Part shown: positions 1-9,153 of the stretch, piece by piece | How the letters are laid out: every line of letters begins with the position of its first letter | How positions within the stretch are numbered: the first letter of the stretch is position 1 | DNA from: DASUNQ01 sp044866775 | Lineage (GTDB): Bacteria > Acidobacteriota > Thermoanaerobaculia > Multivoradales > UBA5704 | NCBI GenBank assembly: GCA_044866775.1 | Contig: JBIOUG010000195.1 | Span: 1 to 64,000, forward strand | Length of the DNA stretch: 64,000 nucleotides | Reading direction: 5' to 3' | Notes under the pieces: model-generated | What the model saw: the letters and a program-made list of their open reading frames with translations, nothing else | What the model was told of the DNA's origin: nothing | Databases searched by the model: none | Made by a program: the position numbers and the translations under genes

Positions 1-2063
1 CCGAGCGGCGCGCGGATGCCGGTGGAGAGCATCTCGGTGCGGGTCTGGATCGGCATCCACCAGATGTTGGGCATCCCGGGGTAGGAGAGCTTGGCGTCCA
101 TCTCGGCGATCAGGCCGTCCCAGGTCAGCCCGTCGCGCCACTCCTCACGCGGCTTCAGCACGATGACGGTCTCGACCATGCCGATCGGCGCCGGGTCGGT
201 GGCGGTCTCGGCGCGGCCCATCTTGCCGAACACCGAGACCACCTCGGGGAACGCGCGGAGCTTGCGGTCCATGTCCTGGAGCACGCGCACCGCCTCGCTC
301 GACCCCATCCCCGGCGGCGCGGTCGGCATGTAGAGGATCGCCCCTTCGTGGAGCGGCGGCATGAACTCGCCCTCGAGCGCGAGGAAGGCCGGGACGGTCG
401 CGATCATCGCCAGCGCCGCCGCCACCACCACCGCCCAGCGCCAGCGCACGACGAAGCGCACGACCGGCGTGTAGAGGCCGATCAGCCAGCGGTTGACCGG
501 GCTCGCCTCCTCGCGGCGGATGCGGCCGCGGATGAAGAGCGCGGCGAGCGCCGGGGTGAGCGTCACCGCGAGCAGGGCGCCGAAGCCCATCGAGTAGGTC
601 TTGGTGAACGCGAGCGGCTTGAACAGCCTTCCCTCGACCCCCTCGAGCGTGAACACCGGCAGGAACGAGACCGTCATCACCAGCAGCGAGAAGAAGAGCG
701 ACGGCCCGACTTCCTGCATCGCCGCGACGACCACCGCCCGCCGCTGCTCGAGGCCGCCGGCGGCCTGCCAGCGCTCGAGCCGCTTGTGGACGTTCTCGAT
801 GACGATGATCGAGGCGTCGACCAACTCGCCGATCGCGACGGCGATGCCGCCGAGCGACATGATGTTGGCGGTCAGCCCGTGATACGACATCGGGATGAAC
901 GAGAGCAGCACCGCCACCGGCACGGTGACGATCGCCACCAGCGAGCTGCGGGCGTGGAGGAGGAAGACGAAGATCACCAGCGAGACCACCAGCATCTGTT
1001 CGACCAGGGTGCGGTTGATGGTGGCGATCGACTCGCGGATCAGCCCCGAGCGGTCGTAGGTGACGACCAGCTCGACCCCCGCGGGGAGGCTCGCGCGCAC
1101 CTCTTCGAGGCGCTCCTCGACGGCGTCGATCACCGCCAGGGCGTTTTCGCCGTAGCGCATGACGACGATGCCGCCGACCGCCTCGCCCAAGCCGTCCAGC
1201 TCGGCGAACCCGCGGCGCGGCGCCGGCCCGAGCCGCACCTCGGCGACGTCGGCGATGCGCACCGGGACGCCGCTTTCGGTAGCGCGCAGCGGCACCAGCT
1301 CGAGGTCGCGCCGGCTCTTGACCCAGCCGCGGCCGCGCACCATGACCTCGTGCTCGGCCAGCTCGAAGACCTGGCCGCCCACTTCCTGATTGGACTCGCG
1401 GACCGCGCGCACCACCTCCTGGATCGGGACCCTGAACGCCTCGAGCTTCAGCGGGTCGACGACGATCTGGTACTCCTTGACGAAGCCGCCGACCGAGGCG
1501 ACCTCGGCGACGCCGGGGACGCTCTCGAGCGCGAAGCGGACGTTCCAGTCCTGGAGGCTGCGCAGCTCCTGGAGGTCGAGGCGGCCGCTCTTGTCGACCA
1601 GCGCGTACTGGTAGACCCAGCCGACGCCGGTGGCGTCGGGGCCGAGGGTCGGCGTCACCCCTTCGGGCAGCCGCGCCCGCGCCTCGTCGAGGTACTCGAG
1701 CACGCGCGAGCGCGCCCAGTACAGGTCGGTGCCGTCGTCGAAGATGACGTAGAGGAACGACATCCCGAACATCGACTGGCCGCGCACGAAGGCCACCCGC
1801 GGCGCCGCGAGCAGCGCGGCGGCGAGCGGGTAGGTGACCTGGTCCTCGACGATGTCCGGGCTCTGCCCCGGCCATTCGGTGAAGACGATGACCTGGACGT
1901 CGGAGAGGTCGGGGATGGCGTCGAGCGGCGAGCGGGCGAGCGCATACCAGCCCCAGACCGCGAGCGCGGCGACGAACAGCACGGTCAGCCACGGGTTGGT
2001 CGCCGAGACCGCGATCACGCGCGCGATCCAGCCGGCGCGCGGCGTGTCCGCGGGCGGGACCAT
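1..2063 (-). CDS. cusA: CusA/CzcA-type RND heavy-metal efflux pump, C-terminus beyond window
   Basis: Inner-membrane proton-driven RND pump subunit that would export Cu(I)/Ag(I) or divalent metals through a tripartite complex with the adjacent periplasmic adaptor. About 687 residues are visible, starting MVPPADTPRAGW. A first membrane segment (about residues 20-40) is followed by the family signature PLDAIPDLSDVQVIV, the periplasmic porter regions, and then the membrane block with TANIMSLGGIAVAIGELVDA, which carries the family's membrane acidic residues. The frame is open to the left edge, so the last third is missing from the window. The ATG overlaps the stop of cusB by one base (TGATG), implying translational coupling. 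The exact metal cannot be read from the visible part. Copper or silver is favoured by the multicopper oxidase next door. Confidence 0.93.
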   Translation of the reverse strand, partial: MVPPADTPRAGWIARVIAVSATNPWLTVLFVAALAVWGWYALARSPLDAIPDLSDVQVIVFTEWPGQSPDIVEDQVTYPLAAALLAAPRVAFVRGQSMFGMSFLYVIFDDGTDLYWARSRVLEYLDEARARLPEGVTPTLGPDATGVGWVYQYALVDKSGRLDLQELRSLQDWNVRFALESVPGVAEVASVGGFVKEYQIVVDPLKLEAFRVPIQEVVRAVRESNQEVGGQVFELAEHEVMVRGRGWVKSRRDLELVPLRATESGVPVRIADVAEVRLGPAPRRGFAELDGLGEAVGGIVVMRYGENALAVIDAVEERLEEVRASLPAGVELVVTYDRSGLIRESIATINRTLVEQMLVVSLVIFVFLLHARSSLVAIVTVPVAVLLSFIPMSYHGLTANIMSLGGIAVAIGELVDASIIVIENVHKRLERWQAAGGLEQRRAVVVAAMQEVGPSLFFSLLVMTVSFLPVFTLEGVEGRLFKPLAFTKTYSMGFGALLAVTLTPALAALFIRGRIRREEASPVNRWLIGLYTPVVRFVVRWRWAVVVAAALAMIATVPAFLALEGEFMPPLHEGAILYMPTAPPGMGSSEAVRVLQDMDRKLRAFPEVVSVFGKMGRAETATDPAPIGMVETVIVLKPREEWRDGLTWDGLIAEMDAKLSYPGMPNIWWMPIQTRTEMLSTGIRAPL

Positions 2064-3448
2064 CAGTCGTCCTCTGGCTCGTGCCCGCCGTGTCCGCCGT
2101 GGCCGCCGTGGGCGTCGTGCCCGCCCGGCCGGCCGGACGCCGCGGGTGCGGCGCCTTCGGCCGCGGTCGCCTCCGGCGTCCAGTGATCGAGCGCGAGCTT
2201 GAGGCGGGCCTCGGCGGCGATCAGGAAGTTGCCCGAGGTGACCACCACGTCGCCGGGCTCCAGCCCGTCGAGGATCTCCACCCACTCGCCGGCCCACTGG
2301 CCGAGGGTCACCGCCTGCGGCCGCAGCCGTCCGCCGCCGAGGTCGCGGAAGACGTAGCGGCGGTCGCCGGCGTAGAGGACCGCCTGCTCGGGCACCGCCA
2401 GCCGTTTGCCGAGGGCGCGCTCGAAGGCGACCTCGGCGTACATCTCCGGCTTGAGCGCGAGGCCGGGGTTGCGCAGCTCGATGCGCACCCGGCCGGTGCG
2501 GGTGGCGCCGTCGAGCCAGGGGTAGACGAACGCGATGCGGCCGGCGAAGCTCCGTCCCGGGAGGTAGGGAAGAGTGACCTTCGCCGGGGCGCCGACCGCG
2601 AGCAGCGCCAGCTCCGACTCGTAGACCTCGGCCTCCACCCATACCCGGTCGAGGGCGGCGATGCGCAGCAGGCGCATCCCGGGTTCGACCGCGGCGCCGG
2701 CGACCACGTCCTTCTCGATCACGTGGCCGGAGGCCGGCGACAGGATCGGGACGCGCTCGAGCGGCGCGCGGCGCGCTTCCAGGTCCTTGATCTGGTCCGG
2801 CGCCAGGTCCGACAGGCGCAGGCGCTGGCGCCGCGCCTCGGCCAGGAACTCGCTGCTCTCGGAGGAGCCGACCATGCGCGCCATGCGCTGGTTGTTGGCC
2901 GCGGTCAGGAACTCCTGCTGGGCCTCGAAGAGCTCCGGGCTGTAGAGCGTGAACAGCGGCTCGCCCTGGCGCACCAACTGGCCCGGGCGGTCGACGTAGA
3001 GCTCGTCGATCCAGCCGCCCACCTTGAGCGTGACGTCGGTCAGACGGGTCTCGTCGTAGGTCACCTTGCCGACCGCGCGCACCGGCACGGCGAGCGTCCG
3101 CAGCTCCGCCCGGGCGGTGGTGACGCCGATCTGCTGGCGCCGCCCGGCGTCGAGCACGATCTCCCCGCTCGCGATCTCCCGCCGGAACACCGGCACCAGC
3201 TCCATCGCGCAGGTCGGGCAGCTCCCGGGCCCGGCGTTGCGGACCGAGGCGTGCATCGAGCAGGTGTAGTGGGCGATCTCGTCCCCGGCGGCGCCGCCGG
3301 CGCTCGCCGCGGCCTCGCGCACCGGCCCGGGGGCGGCGTGGTCGTGGCCGGTGTGTAGAGCCTCCCCCGGGGCCGCGCGGCAGCCGGCCGCGAGCGCGGC
3401 GGCGAGGGCGAGGGCGACGAGCGTGAGGTCGGCAATGCGTGCGTTCAT
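2063..3448 (-). CDS. cusB: CusB-type RND periplasmic adaptor with heavy-metal-binding domain
   Basis: Membrane-fusion subunit linking the inner-membrane pump to an outer-membrane channel. The 461-residue protein starts with a lipoprotein-like signal ending in AAGC (about residue 23). It then has a metal-binding HMBD/YHS-like finger, YTCSMHASVRNAGPGSCPTC, at about residues 60-80, and HlyD-type lipoyl/barrel-sandwich and beta-barrel domains (GWIDELYVDRPGQLVRQGEP, later PASGHVIEKDVVAGAAV). The C-terminal tail is His-rich (GGHDAHGGHGGHGGHE) and could chelate Cu or Ag. It is first in a two-gene operon with cusA. No outer-membrane cusC or CusF chaperone gene is seen in the window. The finger and tail support a metal substrate; the precise ion is inferred. 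Confidence 0.92.
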   Translation of the reverse strand: MNARIADLTLVALALAAALAAGCRAAPGEALHTGHDHAAPGPVREAAASAGGAAGDEIAHYTCSMHASVRNAGPGSCPTCAMELVPVFRREIASGEIVLDAGRRQQIGVTTARAELRTLAVPVRAVGKVTYDETRLTDVTLKVGGWIDELYVDRPGQLVRQGEPLFTLYSPELFEAQQEFLTAANNQRMARMVGSSESSEFLAEARRQRLRLSDLAPDQIKDLEARRAPLERVPILSPASGHVIEKDVVAGAAVEPGMRLLRIAALDRVWVEAEVYESELALLAVGAPAKVTLPYLPGRSFAGRIAFVYPWLDGATRTGRVRIELRNPGLALKPEMYAEVAFERALGKRLAVPEQAVLYAGDRRYVFRDLGGGRLRPQAVTLGQWAGEWVEILDGLEPGDVVVTSGNFLIAAEARLKLALDHWTPEATAAEGAAPAASGRPGGHDAHGGHGGHGGHEPEDD

Positions 3449-3618
3449 CGGTCCCTCCTCGGATCACTGGGATTGCGCGGCTCGTCCTCGGCGAGGGGTA
3501 CGCCTGGCGGGAGAGCCCGGCGGGCGGAGCCTCAAAGGCTCGCGGGGAAAACGGCATAGCCCGGATCGTGATCGATTCATAAGCACAGGTGCGCGCAGCA
3601 GGCGCGAGGGGGACGAGC

Positions 3619-3655
3619 TAGGCGCGAACGCTTTCGCGCCGGGCTCCAATCAATC
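3619..3655 (-). repeat. Dispersed repeat family A, copy 1
   Basis: On the minus strand this reads GATTGATTGGAGCCCGGCGC followed by GAAAGCGTTCGCGCCTA. It matches the copy at 56634-56670 over 37 nt with two differences, and in its core the copy at 46303-46331. The inner GGCGCGAA...TTCGCGCC arms form a hairpin. A mobile or REP-like element is inferred; no transposase is linked to it here. Confidence 0.75.
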
Positions 3656-3656
3656 T

Positions 3657-3700
3657 CTAGGAGCGCTTTCCGTCGCGCGACCAGCGCGACGGGCTCCTAG
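3657..3700. repeat. Composite hairpin in cusB/oxidase divergent region
   Basis: Outer arms CTAGGAGC (3657-3664) and GCTCCTAG (3693-3700) enclose inner arms CGTCGCGC (3671-3678) and GCGCGACG (3684-3691) with a GACCA loop. It starts 2 nt after repeat A copy 1, so the two may be one compound element. There is no T-tract, so intrinsic termination is not obvious. Confidence 0.6.
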
Positions 3701-3730
3701 ACGGGTTCGTCCGCCGACTCGCGGGTCGAG

Positions 3731-3753
3731 CCGCTTCCAAATTCTGGAAGCGG
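3731..3753. promoter_or_regulatory. 9-5-9 dyad, candidate regulator site
   Basis: CCGCTTCCA (3731-3739) and TGGAAGCGG (3745-3753) are perfect inverted arms around AATTC. It lies in the divergent metal-resistance promoter region, where a MerR- or CsoR-type regulator site would be expected. No regulator gene is present in the window, so the role is inferred. Confidence 0.35.
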
Positions 3754-4056
3754 CGCCGGGATCGATTCAGGATCTGGACGGCGGAGCGCTCCTTGCAGCC
3801 GGCGAAGACGGTCTCGACGACCTCCGCGGAGCCGCGGGAAAGGCCGGAGCTGGCGCGCGTAAACCGCCGACGCCAAAAGATTTGGATCGCGCTCGTGCAT
3901 CGCCGGCGCGGCGCAGCGCTGCGCGCCGCCTTCCCGTGGCACATGCGTTGCTCATTACAGCGACCAAGCAGTAGACGTTCAAACTCGCCCGCGGCCTGCC
4001 GCTCTGGTGGTGGTGTGGGCGCACGAAGGACCCGTCAAGGAAAGGAGCCTTCGACC

Positions 4057-6441
4057 ATGTCCTCGCCGAGCCGTTCGCTTCCGCCACCGATCGCCCTGGC
4101 GATCGCAGTCAGCCTTCTGCTCGCCGCCCCCCCTCTGTCCGCGGTCGTGACTTCGCCACCGCCCAACAATTTCCACGTCATCCAGCAAGAGCTCGTGATG
4201 TCGGAGATCTCTCTCAAGCTGCCCGTGCCCGCCTACGTGTTCGTCGACGTCCTCGGCACCTTCAAGAACGCTCCGGGCAGCAAGGCCTGCGGCGGCAACA
4301 AGTCGGAGGGCGCCGCGCAGGATGCCGACCTCTGCCGCTTGCAGGCCCAGCTCGTGTTCCAGAACGGCTATCTCAAGAAGGACGGCACCGTCACCACGCC
4401 GAACGCCACCGCCTACAACGGCAAGCCCGCCGGCATCGAGATCATCGGCCACGTGGGTGACATCGTGCAGTTGACGGTCCAGAACGAGCTGCCGGAGGCG
4501 GTCAACGGCGAGGCGATCTCGACCGGGTTCTACGCGCCGGCCGACAACCGGCAGATCGTCCACTGGCACGGCATGGAGCTGGACAACGAGAGCGACGGCA
4601 CTCCCGTGAGCGAGTTCGGCATCGAGACGGGCGAGCAGCGCCTGTACCAGTATCGGCTCTATCGCCCGGGCAACTACTGGTTCCACCCGCACATCCTGCC
4701 GCTGCTCAGCGAGCACCGCGGCATGGTCGGCAGGCTCACCATCAAAGCCTATGAGGAAGACGAGCTGGAAGGGCTCGGCGTCCTGCCGGCGCAGAAGCAA
4801 ACCGTCCAACTGACCGATTCCCTGGTCGCCAATCAGATCAACCGAATCCAGTTTAGAAACAACGTCCAGTTCAACCTCTACACCGACGAGGAGGTGAACA
4901 ACCACCTGATGCCGGACATCTCGGCCGATCTCAACAATGACGGCGAGTGCGATCGCGGTGTGCTCACCGGGGATTGCAACGTCAGGGAAGGCGAGCTGGT
5001 CTTCGTCAACGGCAAGGTCCCCACGAGCGACAACGACATCTTGACGATCTTCGTCCGGCAGGGTCAAGGCGTACGCATCTCGTTCGTCAACTCCTCGAAC
5101 GAGCGCTTCTACCGCTTCCGCCTCCTGCTCGAGGGTGAAGCGCCGCCCTTCGGCCCGGCGCTGCAGAGGGGTGGGGCGAACACCGGCCAGTGCTACGCCC
5201 CCGGCAGCAGCGTCAAGTTCTCCGGCGCCGATCCGCTCTCCTGCGACCAGGGCCTCCCCCTGTACCGCATCGGCGGCGAGAACGGCCTGCTCGACCACGT
5301 GCGCCTCGAGGGTCAGCCCGAGCTCCCGCCGGCCAATCCGTTCGTGCCGCGCCCCTTCGACACGATCATCCGCAGAGGCGAGGACTTCATCGGCATCTCC
5401 GAGCGGACCGAGTTCGTCGTCGTGCCCAAGGATCGCGACGGCAACTACCTCGACCCCGGCGAGAGCATGTTCATCTGGACCATCGACTATCCTCACGGCG
5501 CCTTCGCTCCGAAGTTCGACAACCTCATCGGCACCGGCGACGTCAGCAACCGCGACATCGCCGCCCGCAAGCTGGTCCGCATCAAGATCATCTCGGACAC
5601 CCTCGGACTGCCGGACTTCGATCTCGCCGAAGGCGACCCCCTGATGGCGCATCCACAGATCAACCGGCCGTCGGAGGACCTGCGGAACGCCACCGTCGTG
5701 CCGTTCTCGGCGGTGCCGCAGGCACTGGATCCGTTCCTCGGTACCCCGTTCCAAGGTCGCGACGTGGATCAGTCCCTCGTGCTCAGCAACCGTATCGAAG
5801 ACAACCGGCGGTTCCCCTCGATCAACGCCGTCAAGGGAGAGTTCGAAGGTGACGTGGTCAGCGGCGACGAGGTGCCGACCCAGCTCGCCACGCGCTACGC
5901 GCATATCGGCGACGTGCTGGAGTTCATCGTCGCCAACAACACCGGCGCCGCGCATCACCCGTTCCACGCGCACGGCTTCTCGTTCCAGCCGATCGCCCTC
6001 TACCGATTCAACAACGTCAACCTGGTCCCTGGACCGGACCCGCAGGTCGTCGACTCGGCCACGCTCATCGAGCCTCCGGTCTTCACGTACGACTACAACG
6101 AGTTCCTGGACGTCGAGGCCATCCAGCCGGCGCTGGCCCTGAAGTACCGGGTGAAGATCAACGACCGGTTCAAGATCCCCGACGCAACGAAATTCACCGT
6201 CAGTCAGTTGCAGGCCAAGTTCCCCTACGACCAGGACGCGCCCTTCGGCGGCGCAGGGGACATGCCGGGCACCGACGCCGAGTTTGGCGGCGCACTGGGC
6301 CGTTGGCTGATGCACTGCCACATCCTGCACCATGCGGGCCTGGGCATGATGACCGATTTCTGCATCGCCGAGGAGGGCGCCGCCGACGCGTCGGGCTGCA
6401 AGATCGACGTCGATGAGAACATCTACCAGCCGATCCCGTGA
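4057..6441 (+). CDS. Secreted multicopper oxidase
   Basis: Periplasmic or secreted blue-copper oxidase coupling one-electron oxidation of a substrate (Cu(I), Mn or phenolics) to O2 reduction. The 794-residue protein starts at ATG 4057, 10 nt after AAAGGAG; an upstream in-frame ATG (3793) lacks coding character. A signal peptide (about residues 1-30, ending PPLSAV) is visible. All four copper-site motifs are present in order: HWHG (about residue 169), WFHPH (about 208), HHPFHAHG (about 635) and HCHILHHAGLGMM (about 755). The length exceeds that of a typical three-domain CueO, because of long insertions between the cupredoxin domains. Its place beside cusBA suggests cuprous oxidase detoxification, but other substrates are possible. 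Confidence 0.9.
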   Translation: MSSPSRSLPPPIALAIAVSLLLAAPPLSAVVTSPPPNNFHVIQQELVMSEISLKLPVPAYVFVDVLGTFKNAPGSKACGGNKSEGAAQDADLCRLQAQLVFQNGYLKKDGTVTTPNATAYNGKPAGIEIIGHVGDIVQLTVQNELPEAVNGEAISTGFYAPADNRQIVHWHGMELDNESDGTPVSEFGIETGEQRLYQYRLYRPGNYWFHPHILPLLSEHRGMVGRLTIKAYEEDELEGLGVLPAQKQTVQLTDSLVANQINRIQFRNNVQFNLYTDEEVNNHLMPDISADLNNDGECDRGVLTGDCNVREGELVFVNGKVPTSDNDILTIFVRQGQGVRISFVNSSNERFYRFRLLLEGEAPPFGPALQRGGANTGQCYAPGSSVKFSGADPLSCDQGLPLYRIGGENGLLDHVRLEGQPELPPANPFVPRPFDTIIRRGEDFIGISERTEFVVVPKDRDGNYLDPGESMFIWTIDYPHGAFAPKFDNLIGTGDVSNRDIAARKLVRIKIISDTLGLPDFDLAEGDPLMAHPQINRPSEDLRNATVVPFSAVPQALDPFLGTPFQGRDVDQSLVLSNRIEDNRRFPSINAVKGEFEGDVVSGDEVPTQLATRYAHIGDVLEFIVANNTGAAHHPFHAHGFSFQPIALYRFNNVNLVPGPDPQVVDSATLIEPPVFTYDYNEFLDVEAIQPALALKYRVKINDRFKIPDATKFTVSQLQAKFPYDQDAPFGGAGDMPGTDAEFGGALGRWLMHCHILHHAGLGMMTDFCIAEEGAADASGCKIDVDENIYQPIP

Positions 6442-6587
6442 GCTGGGGTTAACACCCGCCGCCTGGCCGGCGACGGGGGCTTCGGAGGGCGGCCCGGGAG
6501 GGCCGCCCTCGTGCTTGCTCGGCCCACCATGCAAGTAGAATTCGTGGAAACTCCGATCCGTGACACCGGTTGCAAAGGAGTAGCGCC

Positions 6588-9047
6588 ATGACCCAGGGGC
6601 GACCCGGCCTTTCGAGCCTCCTCATCCTCGTCATCCTCCTCGGCCTCGGCGTCGTCGCGAAGGCGGCGGACAACGACCGGTCCCAGGTGTTCGCGGCGAA
6701 AGCTGGAGAGGCGTTGCGCGCCGCCGCGAACGGCGGCTCGCAGGACAGCTCCCGGCACGCCTGGCTCTACGCGCTGGCGGCCCTGCGGCGGGACCTCGGG
6801 GCGGCCGAGCGGCGCCCGGTCTCCGCGGAGAGCCTGCCGCCGCCGGAGATCGCCGCCGACGTCTTTCGCGAGATCTGGCGCTCGCCGGAGGCCCTGAGCT
6901 CCGTTCGCAGCGTGGCGTACAGCCCCGACGGCCGCCGCCTGGCCTCGGCCTCGGACGACGGGCTCGTCCGCCTGTGGGACCTCGCCTCGGGCGAAGAGGT
7001 CGCCCGTCTCGTGGGCCACGAGGCCCGGGTCTCGACCGTGGTGTTCAGTCCCGACGGCACCCACCTGGTCTCGGGCTCGGACGACGAGAGCGTCCGCCTG
7101 TGGGACGTCGGCTCCGGCGCGGAGATCCGCCGCTTCAGCGGCTTCGGCGGGAGCGTCATCTCCCTCGCGTTCAGCGCCGACGGTCAGTACCTGGCCGCGG
7201 GGTCCGTGGACCAGGTCATCCGCGTCTGGGAGTTCGCCTCGGGCTCGGAGATCGCCCTCCTCAGAGGCCATGAGGGGAGCGTCGTCAGCGTGGCGCTCAG
7301 CCCCGACGGCGCCCGCCTGGCCTCGAGCTCGCCCGACAAGACCCTCCGCCTCTGGGACGTCGCCTCGAGCAAGGAGATCGCCCGCTTCCTGCAAAAGGAG
7401 AACAACGGGCCCCGAGTCTGGAGCGTGGCGTTCAGTCCCGACGGCCGCCGCCTGGCCGCGGGCGCGGAGGATCAGAGCATCCGGCTGTGGGACGTCTCCT
7501 CGGGCGTGCAGGTCGCCCGCCTCGAGGGCCACATGGCCCGGGTGTGGAGCGTGGCGTTCAGCCCCGACGGCACCCGCCTCGCCTCGGGCTCGGCGGATCG
7601 CAGCATCCGGCTGTGGGAGATCCCCGCGGGCAAAGAGGTCTTCCGCCTCGTGCGCCATGAGGCGCTGGTCCGCAGCGTGGCGTTTTCCCCCGACGGCAAG
7701 CGCCTGGTCTCCGGCTCGGATGACCGCACCATCCGCCTGTGGGACCTCACCTCGCGCCGGGAGCTCGCCCGCGCCCCAGGGCATCCGGAGCGGGTGTGGA
7801 GCGTGGCGTTCTCCCCCGACGGCAAGCGCCTGGCCTCCGGCTCGGACGATCAGAGCATCCGCCTGTGGGACCTCGCCGCGGGCGAAGAGATCGCCCGCCT
7901 CTCCGGCCATCAGGGGCGAGTGAGGAGCTTGGCGTTCAGTCCTGACGGCACCCGCCTGGTGTCGGGCTCGGACGACAGGAGCGTCCGGCTCTGGGACCTC
8001 GCCTCGGGCGAGCAGATCGCCCGCCTCGTGGGCCACAGGGAGCGGATCTGGAGCGTGGCGTTCAGTCCCGACGGTAAGCGCCTGGCCTCCGGCTCGTCCG
8101 ACAAGAGCGTCCGCCTGTGGGACATCGCCTCGGGCGAGCAGATCGCCGCGCTGCAAGGCCCTGGAGGGCGTGGGGCCGGCGGGGGCGGAGGCGGGGGCCG
8201 CGGTCAGGGCGCAGGCCACGCTCATCACGGCGGGGGCCGCGGTCAGGCCGCCCCGGCCGGGGCCCGCGATTTCGAGCAGACGGAAGAGCTGTTCATTCAA
8301 GAGGCCGCGGGGTTCTTCAGCGTGGCGTTCTCCCCCGACAGCCGCCGCCTGGCCGCGGCTGCGCCCGATAAGAGCATCATGTTGTGGGACGTCGCCTCGC
8401 GCGAGCCGATCGCCCGCCTCCAGGGCCATGAGCGCCGGGTCCTGAGCGTGGCCTTCAGTCTCGACGGCGCCCGCATCGCCTCGGCCTCGGAAGATGGGAC
8501 CGTGCGCCTCTGGGACGTCGCCTCGGCGCAAGAGATCGCCCGCCTGCGGAGCGAGAGCGCGGCTCCGTTCTGGAGCGTGGCGGTCGGCCCCGACGGCCGC
8601 CGCGTGGCTGCGGCCTCGGAAGATCGGAGTATCCGCCTCTGGGACGTCGACTCCGGCAAGGAGATCGCCCGCCTCCAGGGCCATCGGGATCGCATCCGGA
8701 CCGTGGCGTTCAGCCCCGACGGAACTCACCTGGCCTCGGGCGCGGACGACAGGAGCATCCGCCTCTGGGACCTCACCCCCGGCGAGCAAGGCGGCGCAGA
8801 CCGGCGCGCGTACTTCGAGCAGGCTCCGACCGTCGAGAGCATCTACCAGGCCTCGCTCTACCTGCTGGGCTACCGGCTCGACGATTTCGAGCTGACGCCC
8901 GAGCCGCGCCCGTTGTTCCTGGCGCCGGTCGGCGACTTCCGGTTCCCCGAGCGCCGCGGGTACTGGATGCTCGACCAGCCGCGTCCACCGGACAAGGACC
9001 CCGTGGCGTGGATGGTGGAGGCCATGGAGGCGTCCGAGCGGCGGTGA
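6588..9047 (+). CDS. WD40-repeat protein with 14 repeats
   Basis: Membrane-anchored or exported scaffold of 819 residues. The start at ATG 6588 follows AAAGGAG. Residues 6-25 form a hydrophobic signal/anchor, followed by a short helical domain (about 25-105) and then fourteen WD40 repeats of the form SVAFSPDG..LASGSDD..IRLWD. Repeats 1-10 are continuous. A Gly/His-rich linker of about 45 residues (GGGGGGGRGQGAGHAHHGGG) separates them from repeats 11-14. Fourteen repeats would fit two seven-bladed propellers. The C-terminal 70 residues (to MEASERR) are non-repetitive. Many blades are near-identical at DNA level, suggesting recent duplication or gene conversion. Ligand unknown; the neighbours give no clear pathway. 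Confidence 0.88.
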   Translation: MTQGRPGLSSLLILVILLGLGVVAKAADNDRSQVFAAKAGEALRAAANGGSQDSSRHAWLYALAALRRDLGAAERRPVSAESLPPPEIAADVFREIWRSPEALSSVRSVAYSPDGRRLASASDDGLVRLWDLASGEEVARLVGHEARVSTVVFSPDGTHLVSGSDDESVRLWDVGSGAEIRRFSGFGGSVISLAFSADGQYLAAGSVDQVIRVWEFASGSEIALLRGHEGSVVSVALSPDGARLASSSPDKTLRLWDVASSKEIARFLQKENNGPRVWSVAFSPDGRRLAAGAEDQSIRLWDVSSGVQVARLEGHMARVWSVAFSPDGTRLASGSADRSIRLWEIPAGKEVFRLVRHEALVRSVAFSPDGKRLVSGSDDRTIRLWDLTSRRELARAPGHPERVWSVAFSPDGKRLASGSDDQSIRLWDLAAGEEIARLSGHQGRVRSLAFSPDGTRLVSGSDDRSVRLWDLASGEQIARLVGHRERIWSVAFSPDGKRLASGSSDKSVRLWDIASGEQIAALQGPGGRGAGGGGGGGRGQGAGHAHHGGGRGQAAPAGARDFEQTEELFIQEAAGFFSVAFSPDSRRLAAAAPDKSIMLWDVASREPIARLQGHERRVLSVAFSLDGARIASASEDGTVRLWDVASAQEIARLRSESAAPFWSVAVGPDGRRVAAASEDRSIRLWDVDSGKEIARLQGHRDRIRTVAFSPDGTHLASGADDRSIRLWDLTPGEQGGADRRAYFEQAPTVESIYQASLYLLGYRLDDFELTPEPRPLFLAPVGDFRFPERRGYWMLDQPRPPDKDPVAWMVEAMEASERR

Positions 9048-9153
9048 ATCCTCGGACGTGAGGAGTCGCTCCGCGCTTGATCCGCTGCCCGGGCCGGTCT
9101 ACCGTGGAGCGGCCACGAAGGGCTCGGTCGCTGCGGGATAAGCTCCGGCGCCG

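Larger units (their letters stand above)
3449..4056. other. 608-nt divergent intergenic region rich in dyads
   Basis: This stretch separates the divergent cusB and multicopper oxidase genes and must hold both promoters. No credible coding frame was seen. It contains one copy of dispersed repeat A (3619-3655), a 44-nt two-part hairpin (3657-3700) and a 9-5-9 dyad (3731-3753). A purine-rich ribosome binding site (AAAGGAG, 4041-4047) precedes the oxidase ATG. Promoter hexamers could not be placed with confidence in the high-GC background. Confidence 0.6.

Noticed and set aside
145..1992. 615-residue Arg/Ala-rich minus-strand frame
   Set aside because: It lies in the wrong frame of the truncated cusA gene; its composition is the out-of-frame product of high-GC codons.
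3793..4056. N-terminal 88-residue extension of the multicopper oxidase
   Set aside because: Arg-rich, non-signal sequence; the ATG at 4057 has a good ribosome site and is followed by a normal signal peptide.
6423..8789. 788-residue minus-strand frame with regular repeats
   Set aside because: It is antisense to the WD40 gene; the repeats mirror the WD40 DNA repeats and there is no ribosome site.
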